Shown here piece by piece: positions 39,762 through 48,271 of a stretch of DNA of 64,000 nt. Source of the stretch: Blastococcus sp. Marseille-P5729 (GTDB lineage Bacteria; Actinomycetota; Actinomycetes; Mycobacteriales; Antricoccaceae); the NCBI RefSeq assembly GCF_900292035.1, contig NZ_OMPO01000001.1:937192-1001191 (forward strand), read 5' to 3'. The position numbers and the translations under genes are program-made. The notes under the pieces are model-generated. The model worked only from the letters and a program-made list of their open reading frames with translations, made no database searches and had not been told where the DNA came from. Numbering within the stretch: position 1 is the first letter of the stretch; each line of letters opens with the position of its first letter.

Positions 39762-40706
39762 TTACCAAGTACCGATGAGGAGCCCTGCCCCGGACTCGTT
39801 CACCGGCTCTACCATGGCAGGGATCCCCGCGATGCGCATCGCTTTGCGATCATCACCGTGAAGCGCCTCGATCGCCGCCGAGATGAGCTCAGCAAACCGA
39901 TCGTTGCCGTGTTCGGCGAGATCGCCCAGAATCTGTTCAGCCGTGCTCACATGGGCGGCTCCGCGCACATCGACGACCAGCTGAGTGAACTCACCGGTGG
40001 CCACGGCACTGATGGTGAGGCGTAGCCGCTCCGACGCTCCGAGCTCGCCGATCTCGCACCGCAACGTCTTCGGGGAGCTCAGCTCGCAGCCCAGCGCCGG
40101 ATCAAGCGCCGCTGCGGCCTCGGACAGGTCGATCTCGACACCGGGCACCGAGCCGGTCAAGTCCTGCTTCCGATCGGCGCCGGCCGGCGTGACGTCTAGC
40201 TCGATTCTCTGGATCGGCTCACCTGCTTCATCGGGCGGGAGAATCAAGGTCTTGTAGTCCAGACCTCCCGACGTCACCTTGACGACATCGCCGGACGCGA
40301 CCGGCTTCTTGTCAGGCAGCAGCTGCGACAGCGACGGGGCATCATCGACGCCGATCATCTCCAGCGTTTCGCTGATGAGCGCGTGGAAGGCGTCAGCCTG
40401 AGCTCCGGTGCCATCGGATGCTGAAGAGCGCAATGAAGCTCGGAGCAACTCCCCATCGGCTCGCCCCAGGTTCAGATATGCGACGATGCCGGAGTCGACT
40501 GCGACGCAGGAGACGAGCTCGTCCAGCGCCTCGTCGACCGGCGTCACAGAGGAGCAGACGAACAGTGAGTCGTCCGGGACGGACGTCGTCGGCGAGACCT
40601 GAGGCCCGTCGGCGTCCGAGGAGCTGCACCCGGTCAGGGCGAGGACGAAGGCTGTCGCTAGTGCGGCCGAGGTCCGATGGCTGGTCATTCGCTGTGTCTG
40701 GATCAT
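39762..40706 (-). CDS. hypothetical lipoprotein
   Basis: 314 residues. Signal peptide TSAALATAFVLALTGCSSSD with lipobox LTGC predicts an outer-leaflet lipoprotein. The mature part is a soluble domain of no family I recognise, with two Cys pairs (FVCSSVTP and ELVSCVAV; LGCELSSP and LRCEIGEL) that could form disulfides. GGAAAGG stands about 8 bases before the ATG at 40706; a second ATG at 40688 is possible. It lies between rplL and rpoB with its own spacing, so it is probably a separate unit. Confidence 0.7.
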   Translation of the reverse strand: MIQTQRMTSHRTSAALATAFVLALTGCSSSDADGPQVSPTTSVPDDSLFVCSSVTPVDEALDELVSCVAVDSGIVAYLNLGRADGELLRASLRSSASDGTGAQADAFHALISETLEMIGVDDAPSLSQLLPDKKPVASGDVVKVTSGGLDYKTLILPPDEAGEPIQRIELDVTPAGADRKQDLTGSVPGVEIDLSEAAAALDPALGCELSSPKTLRCEIGELGASERLRLTISAVATGEFTQLVVDVRGAAHVSTAEQILGDLAEHGNDRFAELISAAIEALHGDDRKAMRIAGIPAMVEPVNESGAGLLIGTW

Positions 40707-40813
40707 CGCTGCGCCTTTCCTTCGGTGCGGTGATCCTACGATTGCCCAGGTCAGCGGTCGGTTCCCGGCGCCACCGGCGCGCTGCGACCGGCCACGACCA
40801 CGGAAACGACGAA

Positions 40814-40838
40814 GGACCGCCCGTTGATCGGGCGGCCC
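40814..40838 (-). terminator. terminator downstream of rplL
   Basis: Core arms CCGCCCG and CGGGCGG around TTGAT, extended by a GG/CC pair beyond one mismatch. 30 bases after the rplL stop on the minus strand, followed there by CTTCGTCGTTT. Ends the rplJ-rplL transcript. Confidence 0.7.
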
Positions 40839-40867
40839 CTCGTGGGTGCGGCGTACGCCGCGGGGTA

Positions 40868-41263
40868 CTACTTGACCGAGACGGTGGCGCCGGCGCCCTC
40901 GAGCGCCTCCTTGGCCTTGTCCGCGGCCTCCTTGTTGACCTTCTCCAGGACGGGCTTGGGAGCGCCGTCGACCAGGTCCTTGGCCTCCTTCAGGCCGAGC
41001 GAGGTCAGGGTGCGGACCTCCTTGATGACCTGGATCTTCTTGTCGCCGGCCGACTCGAGGATGACGTCGAACTCATCCTTCTCCTCGGCAGCGGCACCGG
41101 CGTCGCCGCCAGCACCACCGGCAACAGCGGCACCGGCAACGGCGACCGGAGCGGCAGCGGTGACGTCGAACTTCTCCTCGAATGCCTTCACGAACTCCGA
41201 GAGCTCGAGCAGGGTCATTTCCTCGAACTGCGACAGCAGCTCTTCGGACGACAGCTTCGCCAT
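40868..41263 (-). CDS. rplL: 50S ribosomal protein L7/L12
   Basis: 131 residues. N-terminal dimer domain [20 protein letters not shown], an Ala/Gly-rich hinge, then the C-terminal domain [20 protein letters not shown] and [20 protein letters not shown] that binds translation factors. Follows rplJ in the usual order, with 77 bases between. Confidence 0.97.
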   Translation of the reverse strand: MAKLSSEELLSQFEEMTLLELSEFVKAFEEKFDVTAAAPVAVAGAAVAGGAGGDAGAAAEEKDEFDVILESAGDKKIQVIKEVRTLTSLGLKEAKDLVDGAPKPVLEKVNKEAADKAKEALEGAGATVSVK

Positions 41264-41340
41264 AGTGGCTTCCTTTCTAGATCCGCCGTACGGCGGGAGT
41301 TTGGTGATGCACCACGCAGCACGCGGTGCGAGTGCGTCGA

Positions 41341-41958
41341 CTAGCTCTCGGCAGTCTCGGCGGCGGGCTCGGATGCCTCGGCCGGGGCCTCGGCGGGCGC
41401 GTCGGCGGCAGCCTCCGCGGGTGCCTCGGCAGCCGGCGCTGCGTCGGCGGGCTTCTTCTCCTTGAGGGCCTCGGCAAGCTGGGCCATCTTGGTGGGCAGG
41501 GCGTTGAACACGATCGCGGCCTTGGTCAGGTTGCCCTTCATCGCGCCGGCCAGCTTCGCGAGCAGCACCTCGCGCGGCTCCAGGTCGGCGATCTGCTTGA
41601 CCTGGTCGACGGAGATGGTCTTGCCCTCGAGGACACCGCCCTTGATGACCAGGAGCGGGTTGTCCTTCGCGAACTCCTTCAGGCCCTTGGCCGCAGTGGC
41701 GATGTCGCCGCGGATGAACGCGACGGCGGTCGGCCCGTTGAGCAGCTCGTCCTCGATGTCGAGTCCGGCGTCCTTGGCCGCGAGCTTGGTGAGGGTGTTC
41801 TTCACGACCGTGTAGGTCGTGTCGGCGCCCAGCGCCTTGCGCAGCTCAGTCATCTTGGCGACCGACAGTCCGCGGTACTCGGTGAGCACGGCGGCGGTCG
41901 ACTCGGTGAACTGATCGGCGATCTCCTTGACCGCGGCAGTCTTCTCTGCGTTTGCCAT
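41341..41958 (-). CDS. rplJ: 50S ribosomal protein L10
   Basis: 205 residues from [16 protein letters not shown]; the upstream part of the open frame is the leader [23 protein letters not shown] and [13 protein letters not shown] are the rRNA-binding part, and [18 protein letters not shown] is the start of the L7/L12-binding helix. The tail after about residue 170 is an acidic Ala/Glu/Pro low-complexity extension ([20 protein letters not shown]) as in several actinobacteria. Good AGAGGAGGG ribosome-binding site. Confidence 0.95.
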   Translation of the reverse strand: MANAEKTAAVKEIADQFTESTAAVLTEYRGLSVAKMTELRKALGADTTYTVVKNTLTKLAAKDAGLDIEDELLNGPTAVAFIRGDIATAAKGLKEFAKDNPLLVIKGGVLEGKTISVDQVKQIADLEPREVLLAKLAGAMKGNLTKAAIVFNALPTKMAQLAEALKEKKPADAAPAAEAPAEAAADAPAEAPAEASEPAAETAES

Positions 41959-41984
41959 GTCCCTCCTCTCTTGTGCGTCGGGCT

Positions 41985-42143
41985 GATCAGCCCGGAAACA
42001 AGAGAGCCCCGGCGCAGTGCGCACGGGGCGGGCACAGCATGAGCGCTGTGCGGAGCTTCCGTTCGCCTGCGCGGGCCGCCCTGTCAGGGACTTTCAATCC
42101 TCGGGATCGCTCCTGAGGATGACCAGCGGTCTTCGGTAGAACC
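41985..42143 (-). ncRNA. L10 leader (rplJL autoregulatory RNA)
   Basis: The minus-strand transcript before rplJ has ACCGAAGACCGCTGGTC, a set of complementary stems, and a GC-rich hairpin with GCCCCGTGCGCACTGCGCCGGGGC then TCTCTTGTTT, as in L10 leaders that bind the L10-L12 complex. The region is unusually long for a leader and lies between a promoter and the start codon. Confidence 0.75.
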
Positions 42144-42149
42144 TGAACC

Positions 42150-42179
42150 ACTGTACGCGAGCGTCGGCCCGGCCGCCAA
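42150..42179 (-). promoter_or_regulatory. promoter of rplJ-rplL
   Basis: On the minus strand TTGGCG (42174-42179), 18 bases, then TACAGT (42150-42155). It sits directly upstream of the L10 leader, so transcription would begin near 42143. Confidence 0.6.
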
Positions 42180-42314
42180 CCCGATGCCCGGTGACCTCGC
42201 TCTCGCATGACCAATTCATGCGCGGTTCGCAAGACGCTCCTCTCGCTCTGCTGGGCACCGCCGCGTTCGCTGACGAGGTGCTGTCGCCCCTGAGGTAGGT
42301 AGGCTGCGGGGGTG

Positions 42315-42542
42315 ATGCGCACTCCCACCCACCGTCTCGTCGTCCGCGCGCTGGCCGCCGGCACCGGGCAGGCGCGCGAGCACGCGGCTGAGATCGACCG
42401 GTTCACCGACACGCTGCAGGACGACGAGTTCACCGGCAGCGACGCGTGCACCCTATTCGGCTATCTCGCCGAGCACGACGGACCGGCGGATGCGAACCTG
42501 GCGGTGGACGAGCTCAACCCCGATGCCGCTCTGTCGGGCTGA
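42315..42542 (+). CDS. small hypothetical protein
   Basis: 75 residues: a basic start (RTPTHRLVVRALAAGTGQAR) then an acidic C-terminal half (RFTDTLQDDEFTGSDACTLF, LAEHDGPADANLAVDELNPD). No family recognised. Starts ATG at 42315 (or GTG at 42312) divergently from the rplJ promoter region, and its stop lies 15 bases before the peptidase ATG, so the two may be co-transcribed. Acidic residue pattern and plausible composition are the only support. Confidence 0.5.
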   Translation: MRTPTHRLVVRALAAGTGQAREHAAEIDRFTDTLQDDEFTGSDACTLFGYLAEHDGPADANLAVDELNPDAALSG

Positions 42543-42557
42543 GCCGGCGGACGAGTG

Positions 42558-43964
42558 ATGACCGGTGCGCTGCGGGTGCGGGTTGCCGCGCTGATCGTCT
42601 CGATCCTGAGCGCCGTTGGCCTGGCGGTGACCGTCGTCGCCACAGACGACGGCAGGCAGCTGCCCCCGCCGACCGCGCCGTGGCGAGGAGAGCCCGGTCC
42701 GCTCGCCGGCACCGTCACCGCGGACGCCGCGATTGAGCACCTGCACGCCTTCCAGGACCTCGCCGACGCTCACGGTGGCAACCGGGCGGCCGGAACCCCT
42801 GGCTTCGAGGCATCCACGGAGTACGTCGAACAGACCCTCCACGAGGCCGGTTACGAGACAACCCTGGAGCATTTCACCTTCGAGTACGACCTGGCCTGGG
42901 GAGCGAGGCTGGACCAGCTTTCACCGACACCCCGGTCCTTCGCGCACGAACCGATGGCGGAGTCGCCGTCCACCGCGGCTGGTGGGCTGAGCGGCGAGGT
43001 CGTCGCGCCAGCAGACCCGACCGGATGCACGGCGGCCAGCTACCCGGCGGGAAGCGATGGGAAGATCGCCCTGGTGGCTCGCGGGGACTGCCCGTTCGCC
43101 GAGAAGTCCGTTGCCGCCGGCGAAGCGGGCGCCATCGCCCTCGTGGTCTACAACAACGAGGACGGTCCCCTGCACGGCGGACTGGACGAGGACGGCGACG
43201 GGTACATCCCGACCACCGGGATCACCCAGGCCGACGGCGAGATCCTGCTCACCGAGCTGGGCTCTGGGCCGGTGACGCTCGCGTACGACGTCCAGCACGG
43301 GACCGAGGAGCGGGAGAGCTTCAGCGTCCTCGCCGAGACGACCGGAGGGGACCCGGAGGACGTCGTCATGCTCGGCGCACATCTCGACAGCACGCCGGCC
43401 GGGCCAGGCATCAACGACAATGCGAGCGGGGTGGCCGCCCTCCTCGAGGTCGCCGTCCAGCTCGCGGACCGGCCCGAGCCGCCGACCCGGACGGTCCGCT
43501 TCGCCTTCTGGGGAGCCGAGGAGCTCGGCCTGATCGGCTCCACCCACTACGTCGAGGGCCTGCAACCGGCCGAGCTGGACGCGCTCGCCATGTACCTCAA
43601 CGTGGACATGGTGGCCTCGCCCAACTACATGATCGGGGTCTATGCGGGCGAGGCGTCCGGGGTGCTCACGTCCTACCTCGACGCCCACGGCCAGCCCTGG
43701 GTGAGCGTCGACATCGCCGGCGCCTCGGACCATGCGCCCTTCCAGGACCAGGGCGTCCCGGTGACCGGGCTCTACACCGGTTCATTAGAGACCAAGGACG
43801 ACGAGGACGTCGAGCTGTTCGGCGGAACCTCCGGCGAGTCGTACGACGCGGGGTATCACACCGCCGGCGACGACATCGACAACATCAGCATCGAGGCCCT
43901 GCAGATCAATCTCGAGGCGATCGCGCACGTCGTCGACGCACTCGCCGGCCCGGACGCCGACTAG
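42558..43964 (+). CDS. secreted M28-family Zn aminopeptidase with PA domain
   Basis: 468 residues. Signal/anchor helix VAALIVSILSAVGLAVTVVA, an insert with a PA domain (PTGCTAASYPAGSDGKIALV, ARGDCPFAEKSVAAGEAGAI), then the M28 peptidase. The zinc ligands are in VMLGAHLDSTPAGPGINDNA, FWGAEELGLIGSTHY and YHTAGDDIDNISIEA. Such enzymes remove N-terminal residues outside the cell. Start taken at ATG 42558, with a GTG at 42555 as alternative. Nothing is seen in the short gap to the convergent CoA-transferase. Confidence 0.9.
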   Translation: MTGALRVRVAALIVSILSAVGLAVTVVATDDGRQLPPPTAPWRGEPGPLAGTVTADAAIEHLHAFQDLADAHGGNRAAGTPGFEASTEYVEQTLHEAGYETTLEHFTFEYDLAWGARLDQLSPTPRSFAHEPMAESPSTAAGGLSGEVVAPADPTGCTAASYPAGSDGKIALVARGDCPFAEKSVAAGEAGAIALVVYNNEDGPLHGGLDEDGDGYIPTTGITQADGEILLTELGSGPVTLAYDVQHGTEERESFSVLAETTGGDPEDVVMLGAHLDSTPAGPGINDNASGVAALLEVAVQLADRPEPPTRTVRFAFWGAEELGLIGSTHYVEGLQPAELDALAMYLNVDMVASPNYMIGVYAGEASGVLTSYLDAHGQPWVSVDIAGASDHAPFQDQGVPVTGLYTGSLETKDDEDVELFGGTSGESYDAGYHTAGDDIDNISIEALQINLEAIAHVVDALAGPDAD

Positions 43965-44007
43965 CATGTGACCCGCTTAATCGGCTTTCCTTGGCCGGCA
44001 GCCTGGC

Positions 44008-45279
44008 TCAGACGACGCTGATGGTGCCGGGATGCTCGGGCTCCTGCGGTGCCTGCCAGACCCCGACCACGCCGGCGGTCCGGAGCTCGGCGATCCGCGC
44101 GTCGTCGTAGCCCAGGTCCTGCAGGAGCTCGATCGTGTGCTCGCCGTTGAGTGGCGGCGCCGCGACCCCGTCCATCGAGACGTCGTAGAGCATCGGGTTG
44201 CGCACCTGCTGCAGCGGTCCGGTGACCGGGTGCACGACCTCCTGCAGCATCCCGCGATGCTGGACCTGCTCATCGGCGAAGACATCGTCCAGGTTGTTGA
44301 TCGGACCCCACGGCACTCCCGCCGCCTCCAGGTCGGCGCCCCACGCGTCGCGCTCGCGGGTGAGCAACAGCCCGGCGACGATCTCGCGCAATGTGTCCCG
44401 GTTGGCCACCCGTGCGGCGTTCGTCCGGTACCGCTCGTCCTCGGCGATCTCCGGTCGCCCGACCACCTGACAGAACTTCGCGAACTGAGAGTCGTTCCCG
44501 ACCGCGAGAATCAGGAATCCGTCGGAGGTCGCGAACACCTCGTACGGCGCGATCGTCGGGTGCGCGTTGCCGAAGCGCTGGGGCGGCTGTCCGGTCGTCA
44601 GGTACAGCTGGGCCATGTTGGCGTTCATCGCGACCGAGGCATCCAGCAGCGCCATGTCGATGTACTGCCCCTCCCCGGTGCGGCCACGCTGGATCACCGC
44701 GGCCAGGATCGCCGAGGTCGAGTAGAGCCCCGAGGAGAGATCCATCAGCGAGATGCCGGCACGCAGCGGCTCGGCCCCGGGCCGTCCGTCGGGCTGGCCG
44801 GTGTAGCTCATCAGCCCACCGGTGCCCTGGAACACGAAGTCGTACCCGGGCTTGTGCGCCATCGGCCCGGTCTGTCCGTACCCGGTGATGGAGCAGTAGA
44901 TCAGCCGCGGGTTGACCTTTTTCAGGTCGTCATAGCCGAGGCCGTACCGCCCGAGCGTGCCGGCCTTGTAGTTCTCGACGAGGACGTCGCACTGCTCCGC
45001 CAGCCGGGTGAGGACCTCCCGACCCTCCTCGGTCGCGAAGGACACCGCGAGCGAGCGCTTGCCACGGTTCGCAGCAGCGAAGTACGGCGAGAAGCCGTGC
45101 TCGGCGCCGGTGCCCTTCGGGTAGGGCGGTCCCCACGACCGGGTGTCGTCGCCACCGACCGGATGCTCGACCTTGATGACGTCGGCCCCGAGATCGGCCA
45201 GGTTCTGGGTGCACCATGGTCCGGCCAGGATCCGCGACATGTCCATGACCTTGATGCCTTCGAGCGCCTTCTCCAGCAC
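44008..45279 (-). CDS. class III CoA-transferase (CaiB/BaiF family)
   Basis: 423 residues from GTG at 45277-45279; longer upstream reading is antisense to the SRPBCC gene. The family core is present: VMDMSRILAGPWCTQNLADL and GADVIKVEHP, VENYKAGTLGRYGLGYDDL, the catalytic Asp in RAGISLMDLSSGLYSTSAIL, and AHPTIAPYEVFATSDGFLIL. These enzymes swap CoA between acids, for example formyl-, succinyl- or carnitine-CoA. Substrate unclear. Divergent from the SRPBCC gene by 60 bases. Confidence 0.9.
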   Translation of the reverse strand: MLEKALEGIKVMDMSRILAGPWCTQNLADLGADVIKVEHPVGGDDTRSWGPPYPKGTGAEHGFSPYFAAANRGKRSLAVSFATEEGREVLTRLAEQCDVLVENYKAGTLGRYGLGYDDLKKVNPRLIYCSITGYGQTGPMAHKPGYDFVFQGTGGLMSYTGQPDGRPGAEPLRAGISLMDLSSGLYSTSAILAAVIQRGRTGEGQYIDMALLDASVAMNANMAQLYLTTGQPPQRFGNAHPTIAPYEVFATSDGFLILAVGNDSQFAKFCQVVGRPEIAEDERYRTNAARVANRDTLREIVAGLLLTRERDAWGADLEAAGVPWGPINNLDDVFADEQVQHRGMLQEVVHPVTGPLQQVRNPMLYDVSMDGVAAPPLNGEHTIELLQDLGYDDARIAELRTAGVVGVWQAPQEPEHPGTISVV

Positions 45280-45339
45280 GGCGTCCCCTCTCGTCGGGTG
45301 TGTCAGAGCACCGTAGCGCGCGCCTGGCAGAGTAGGCGC

Positions 45340-45804
45340 ATGGACAAGCGCACCGACACCCTGCTCGAGACCTCGATCGGCATCGACGCCTCCCCCGCTC
45401 GCGTGTGGGCGCTCGTGGCAAACCCGCGCAACATGGCGCGGTGGAGCCCACACGTGGCCAAGGTGATCCTGCGCGGCGCCATCCAGAAGGGGGCTACGGC
45501 GCTCAACATCAATCGCGACGGCGCGAAGGTGTGGCCGACCCGGTCCAAGATCATCACCTTCGACCCTCCGCGCGAGTACGCCATCCGGGTGCGGGAGAAC
45601 AACGCCGTGTGGTCCTTCCACCTCGAGCCGGACGGCGCCGGCACGCGGCTCACCCAGCGCCGCGACACGAGCGCCGGCACCACCAGGCTCTCCGACTTCC
45701 TCGTAGCCAAGATCTTCGGCGGCAAGCCGGAGTTCGATAAGACCCTGCTGCGCGGCATGAACGAGACGCTGCGCAAGATCAAGGCGGACGCCGAGTCGAG
45801 ATAG
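45340..45804 (+). CDS. SRPBCC-family (polyketide cyclase-like) protein
   Basis: 154 residues. TSIGIDASPARVWALVANPR, NMARWSPHVAKV, VWSFHLEPDGAGTRLTQRRD and GMNETLRKIKADAESR follow the START/SRPBCC pattern: a helix-grip fold with an inner cavity for a hydrophobic ligand. Exact ligand unknown. The whole protein is soluble with no signal. Located between acyl-CoA genes, so a lipid-related role is plausible but not shown. Confidence 0.8.
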   Translation: MDKRTDTLLETSIGIDASPARVWALVANPRNMARWSPHVAKVILRGAIQKGATALNINRDGAKVWPTRSKIITFDPPREYAIRVRENNAVWSFHLEPDGAGTRLTQRRDTSAGTTRLSDFLVAKIFGGKPEFDKTLLRGMNETLRKIKADAESR

Positions 45805-46007
45805 TCGTCTTGCGAAGAGTCGTTCGCGGACGAAGGTGGCCTCCTGGTAGGTGCCCTACTCCAGGCATCGACGAGCAGGTACCTGCCGGTCGACGACCGC
45901 GTAGCGGGCGCAGATGAGCAGCCATGCGCCTCAGCCTGTTCCCTTGTCTGTCGTCGGCCGGTAGACATGACATGTACGTCACGTTGCGATCGACAGGAGC
46001 CAGGTTC

Positions 46008-47579
46008 ATGCCAGAGCCGATCATGACCATGCCCAGTACCGGGCTGGACTGGGTGCATCAACTCGACCGACACGCCTACATGAACCCGGATGGCGTCGCA
46101 CTGCGGTTCCGGGGTGAGACGACGAGCTGGGCGCAGCTCGCGGACCGCTCGCGTCGCCTGGCCTCCGCGCTCGCCGACGCGGGCGTCGAGCGCGGCGACC
46201 GGGTGATCATCATGATCACCAACCGGCCCGAGTTCCTGGAGGCGGTCATCGCCACGAACGTGCTGGGCGCGGTGGCGGTACCGATCAACTTCCGGCTGGT
46301 CGCCCGCGAGGTCGAGTTCCTGGTGCAGGACTCCGGCTCGATGGCGCTCGTGGTCGAGCAGGCGCTCGCCCCGCTGATCGCGACCGTCCGCGAGTCCGCC
46401 GGCGAGGACCTCGCCGTCCTGGTGGTCGGCGACGACGCGAGCGCGGCCGGGGACGGCGCGCGATCCTACGAGGACGAGCTGCAGCGGCATGAGCCGAGCA
46501 CCGAGGACGGCCCCCAGGACGAGGGCGAGCTCGCGCTGATCATGTACACCTCGGGCACCACCGGGCGGCCGAAGGGCTCGATGCTGACCTATCGCAACAT
46601 CGCCGCGCAGGCGTTCACGATGGCGTTGGTCGCGGACGAGATGGTGGAGGAGGACATCAAGCTCATCACTCCCCCGCTGTTCCACATCGCCGGCATCGCC
46701 AACGTGCTGCCGAGCGTGCTGGCGGGCTCTCCGTGCGTGATCATGCCGACGGGGCTGTTCGACCCGGTGCAGATCCTCGACGTGCTCGAGCAGGAGCGGA
46801 TCACCAGCGTGTTCCTGGTGCCGACTCAGTGGCAGGCCGTGTGCGCCGTCCCCGGCATCGCCGATCGTGACCTGCGGCTGACCTCGATCTCGTGGGGCGC
46901 CTCCCCCGCGACACCGGCGATCCTGCGGGCGATGGCCGAGACCTTCCCGAACGCGAAGAACATCTGCACGTTCGGGCAGACCGAGATGTCGCCGGTGACG
47001 ACGGTGCTGCCGGGGCGGGACGCCGTCCGCAAGCTCGGGTCGGTCGGCAAGGCAGTCCCGCTGGTCGCGATGCGCATCGTAGACCCGGGGATGAACGACG
47101 TCGCCCCTGGCGAGGTCGGCGAGATCGTCTACCGCGGACCGGGCACCATGAGCGGCTACTGGAACAACCCCGAGGCGACCGAGGACGCCTTCCGCGGCGG
47201 CTGGTTCCACTCCGGCGATCTGGTGCGCATGGACGAGGAGGGCTTCCTGTACGTCGTCGACCGCGTCAAGGACATGATCATCTCCGGCGGCGAGAACATC
47301 TACTCGTCGGAGGTCGAGAACGCCATCTCCGAGCACCCGAAGGTGCATGAGGTGGCGGTCGTCGGCGCGCCACACGAGAAGTGGGTCGAGACGCCGGTCG
47401 CGTACGTCGTCCCGCGCGATGAGAACGACCCGCCGAGCGCGGCAGAGATCCTGGAGTTCCTCAAGGACCGGCTGGCCTCCTACAAGAAGCCCACGCGGAT
47501 CCATCTGATCGGCGAGTTGCCGCGCAATGCCTCCGGCAAGGTGCTGAAGGGTCCACTGCGCGAGCAGTCGAAGGCCTAG
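46008..47579 (+). CDS. acyl-CoA synthetase (AMP-forming, FadD-like)
   Basis: 523 residues from ATG at 46008, which has AGGAG 9 bases before; earlier in-frame ATGs lack one. The adenylation motifs are MYTSGTTGRPKGSMLTY, ICTFGQTEMSPVTTVL and YVVDRVKDMIISGGENIYSS, and the C-terminal catalytic Lys is in RNASGKVLKGPLRE. It activates a carboxylic acid, probably a medium or long fatty acid, to its CoA thioester. Overlaps the convergent NUDIX gene by 4 bases. Confidence 0.9.
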   Translation: MPEPIMTMPSTGLDWVHQLDRHAYMNPDGVALRFRGETTSWAQLADRSRRLASALADAGVERGDRVIIMITNRPEFLEAVIATNVLGAVAVPINFRLVAREVEFLVQDSGSMALVVEQALAPLIATVRESAGEDLAVLVVGDDASAAGDGARSYEDELQRHEPSTEDGPQDEGELALIMYTSGTTGRPKGSMLTYRNIAAQAFTMALVADEMVEEDIKLITPPLFHIAGIANVLPSVLAGSPCVIMPTGLFDPVQILDVLEQERITSVFLVPTQWQAVCAVPGIADRDLRLTSISWGASPATPAILRAMAETFPNAKNICTFGQTEMSPVTTVLPGRDAVRKLGSVGKAVPLVAMRIVDPGMNDVAPGEVGEIVYRGPGTMSGYWNNPEATEDAFRGGWFHSGDLVRMDEEGFLYVVDRVKDMIISGGENIYSSEVENAISEHPKVHEVAVVGAPHEKWVETPVAYVVPRDENDPPSAAEILEFLKDRLASYKKPTRIHLIGELPRNASGKVLKGPLREQSKA

Positions 47580-48262
47580 CGTCTGGTCTGAGTCTCGTCG
47601 GTGTCGGGAGTCACCGCCTCCCAGCCGTACGGCGCGAGCAGCCGGTGCGGCAGCGGGTGGGTGACGGACTCGTCCCACGGCCTGGCCATGCCGGCCAGCT
47701 CGAGCACGGAGGCGAGGAGGTTCGCGGTGACTCCCCACACGATCAGATCGTCGGCGAAGAACCCGGGGCCGCGATAGCCTCCGGGGGCGGTCGCGGTGAA
47801 CCGGTTCTCCGGCGCGGCGAGATCCTCGGCCGCGGGGATGACGATCCGGCGTACCTCGTCGGGGTCGACGACGTCGACCGGGTGCGGCTCGCGCCACCAC
47901 CCGAGCACGGGGACGTAGGCCATGCTCTGGGGTGTCAGATAGACCGCGGGCAGCACGTCGACGATCTCGACGCTGCTCTGGTCGAGGCCGATCTCCTCGT
48001 TGCTTTCGCGCAGGGCGGCCTGCACCGGCGTCTCGCCCGGCTCCAGATGCCCACCGGGGAAGACCACCTGCGCGCCGTGCGAGCGCAGGTGGTGCGCGCG
48101 TTCAGTGAGCACCAACTCAGGGCGGCCGTCAGCGCCCGGACCGAACAGCACCAGCACCGCCGACGAACGCCGGGGTGAGGCCGGGACAGGGTGCTCGCTG
48201 AACCACAGCGGCGGATCCGCCTGCAGCCGCGAGCGCATCGAGGTCAGCCATTCGGGAGTCAC
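47576..48262 (-). CDS. NUDIX hydrolase, CoA pyrophosphatase type
   Basis: 228 residues. The NUDIX box GGHLEPGETPVQAALRESNE with following EIGL is intact, and the proteins of this group usually carry the UPF0035/CoA-pyrophosphatase signature around it. VVFPGGHLEPGE and VYLTPQSMAYVPVLGWWREP are as in NudL-type enzymes that cut CoA and CoA esters to 3',5'-ADP and phosphopantetheine. Its place beside CoA-handling genes agrees, but substrate is inferred. Confidence 0.82.
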   Translation of the reverse strand: MTPEWLTSMRSRLQADPPLWFSEHPVPASPRRSSAVLVLFGPGADGRPELVLTERAHHLRSHGAQVVFPGGHLEPGETPVQAALRESNEEIGLDQSSVEIVDVLPAVYLTPQSMAYVPVLGWWREPHPVDVVDPDEVRRIVIPAAEDLAAPENRFTATAPGGYRGPGFFADDLIVWGVTANLLASVLELAGMARPWDESVTHPLPHRLLAPYGWEAVTPDTDETQTRR

Positions 48263-48271
48263 CCCTGGACC

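Noticed and set aside
45303-47900. Minus-strand frame of more than 800 codons over the SRPBCC and synthetase genes
   Set aside because: Antisense shadow of two clear genes; residues rich in His, Arg, Asp without domain order.
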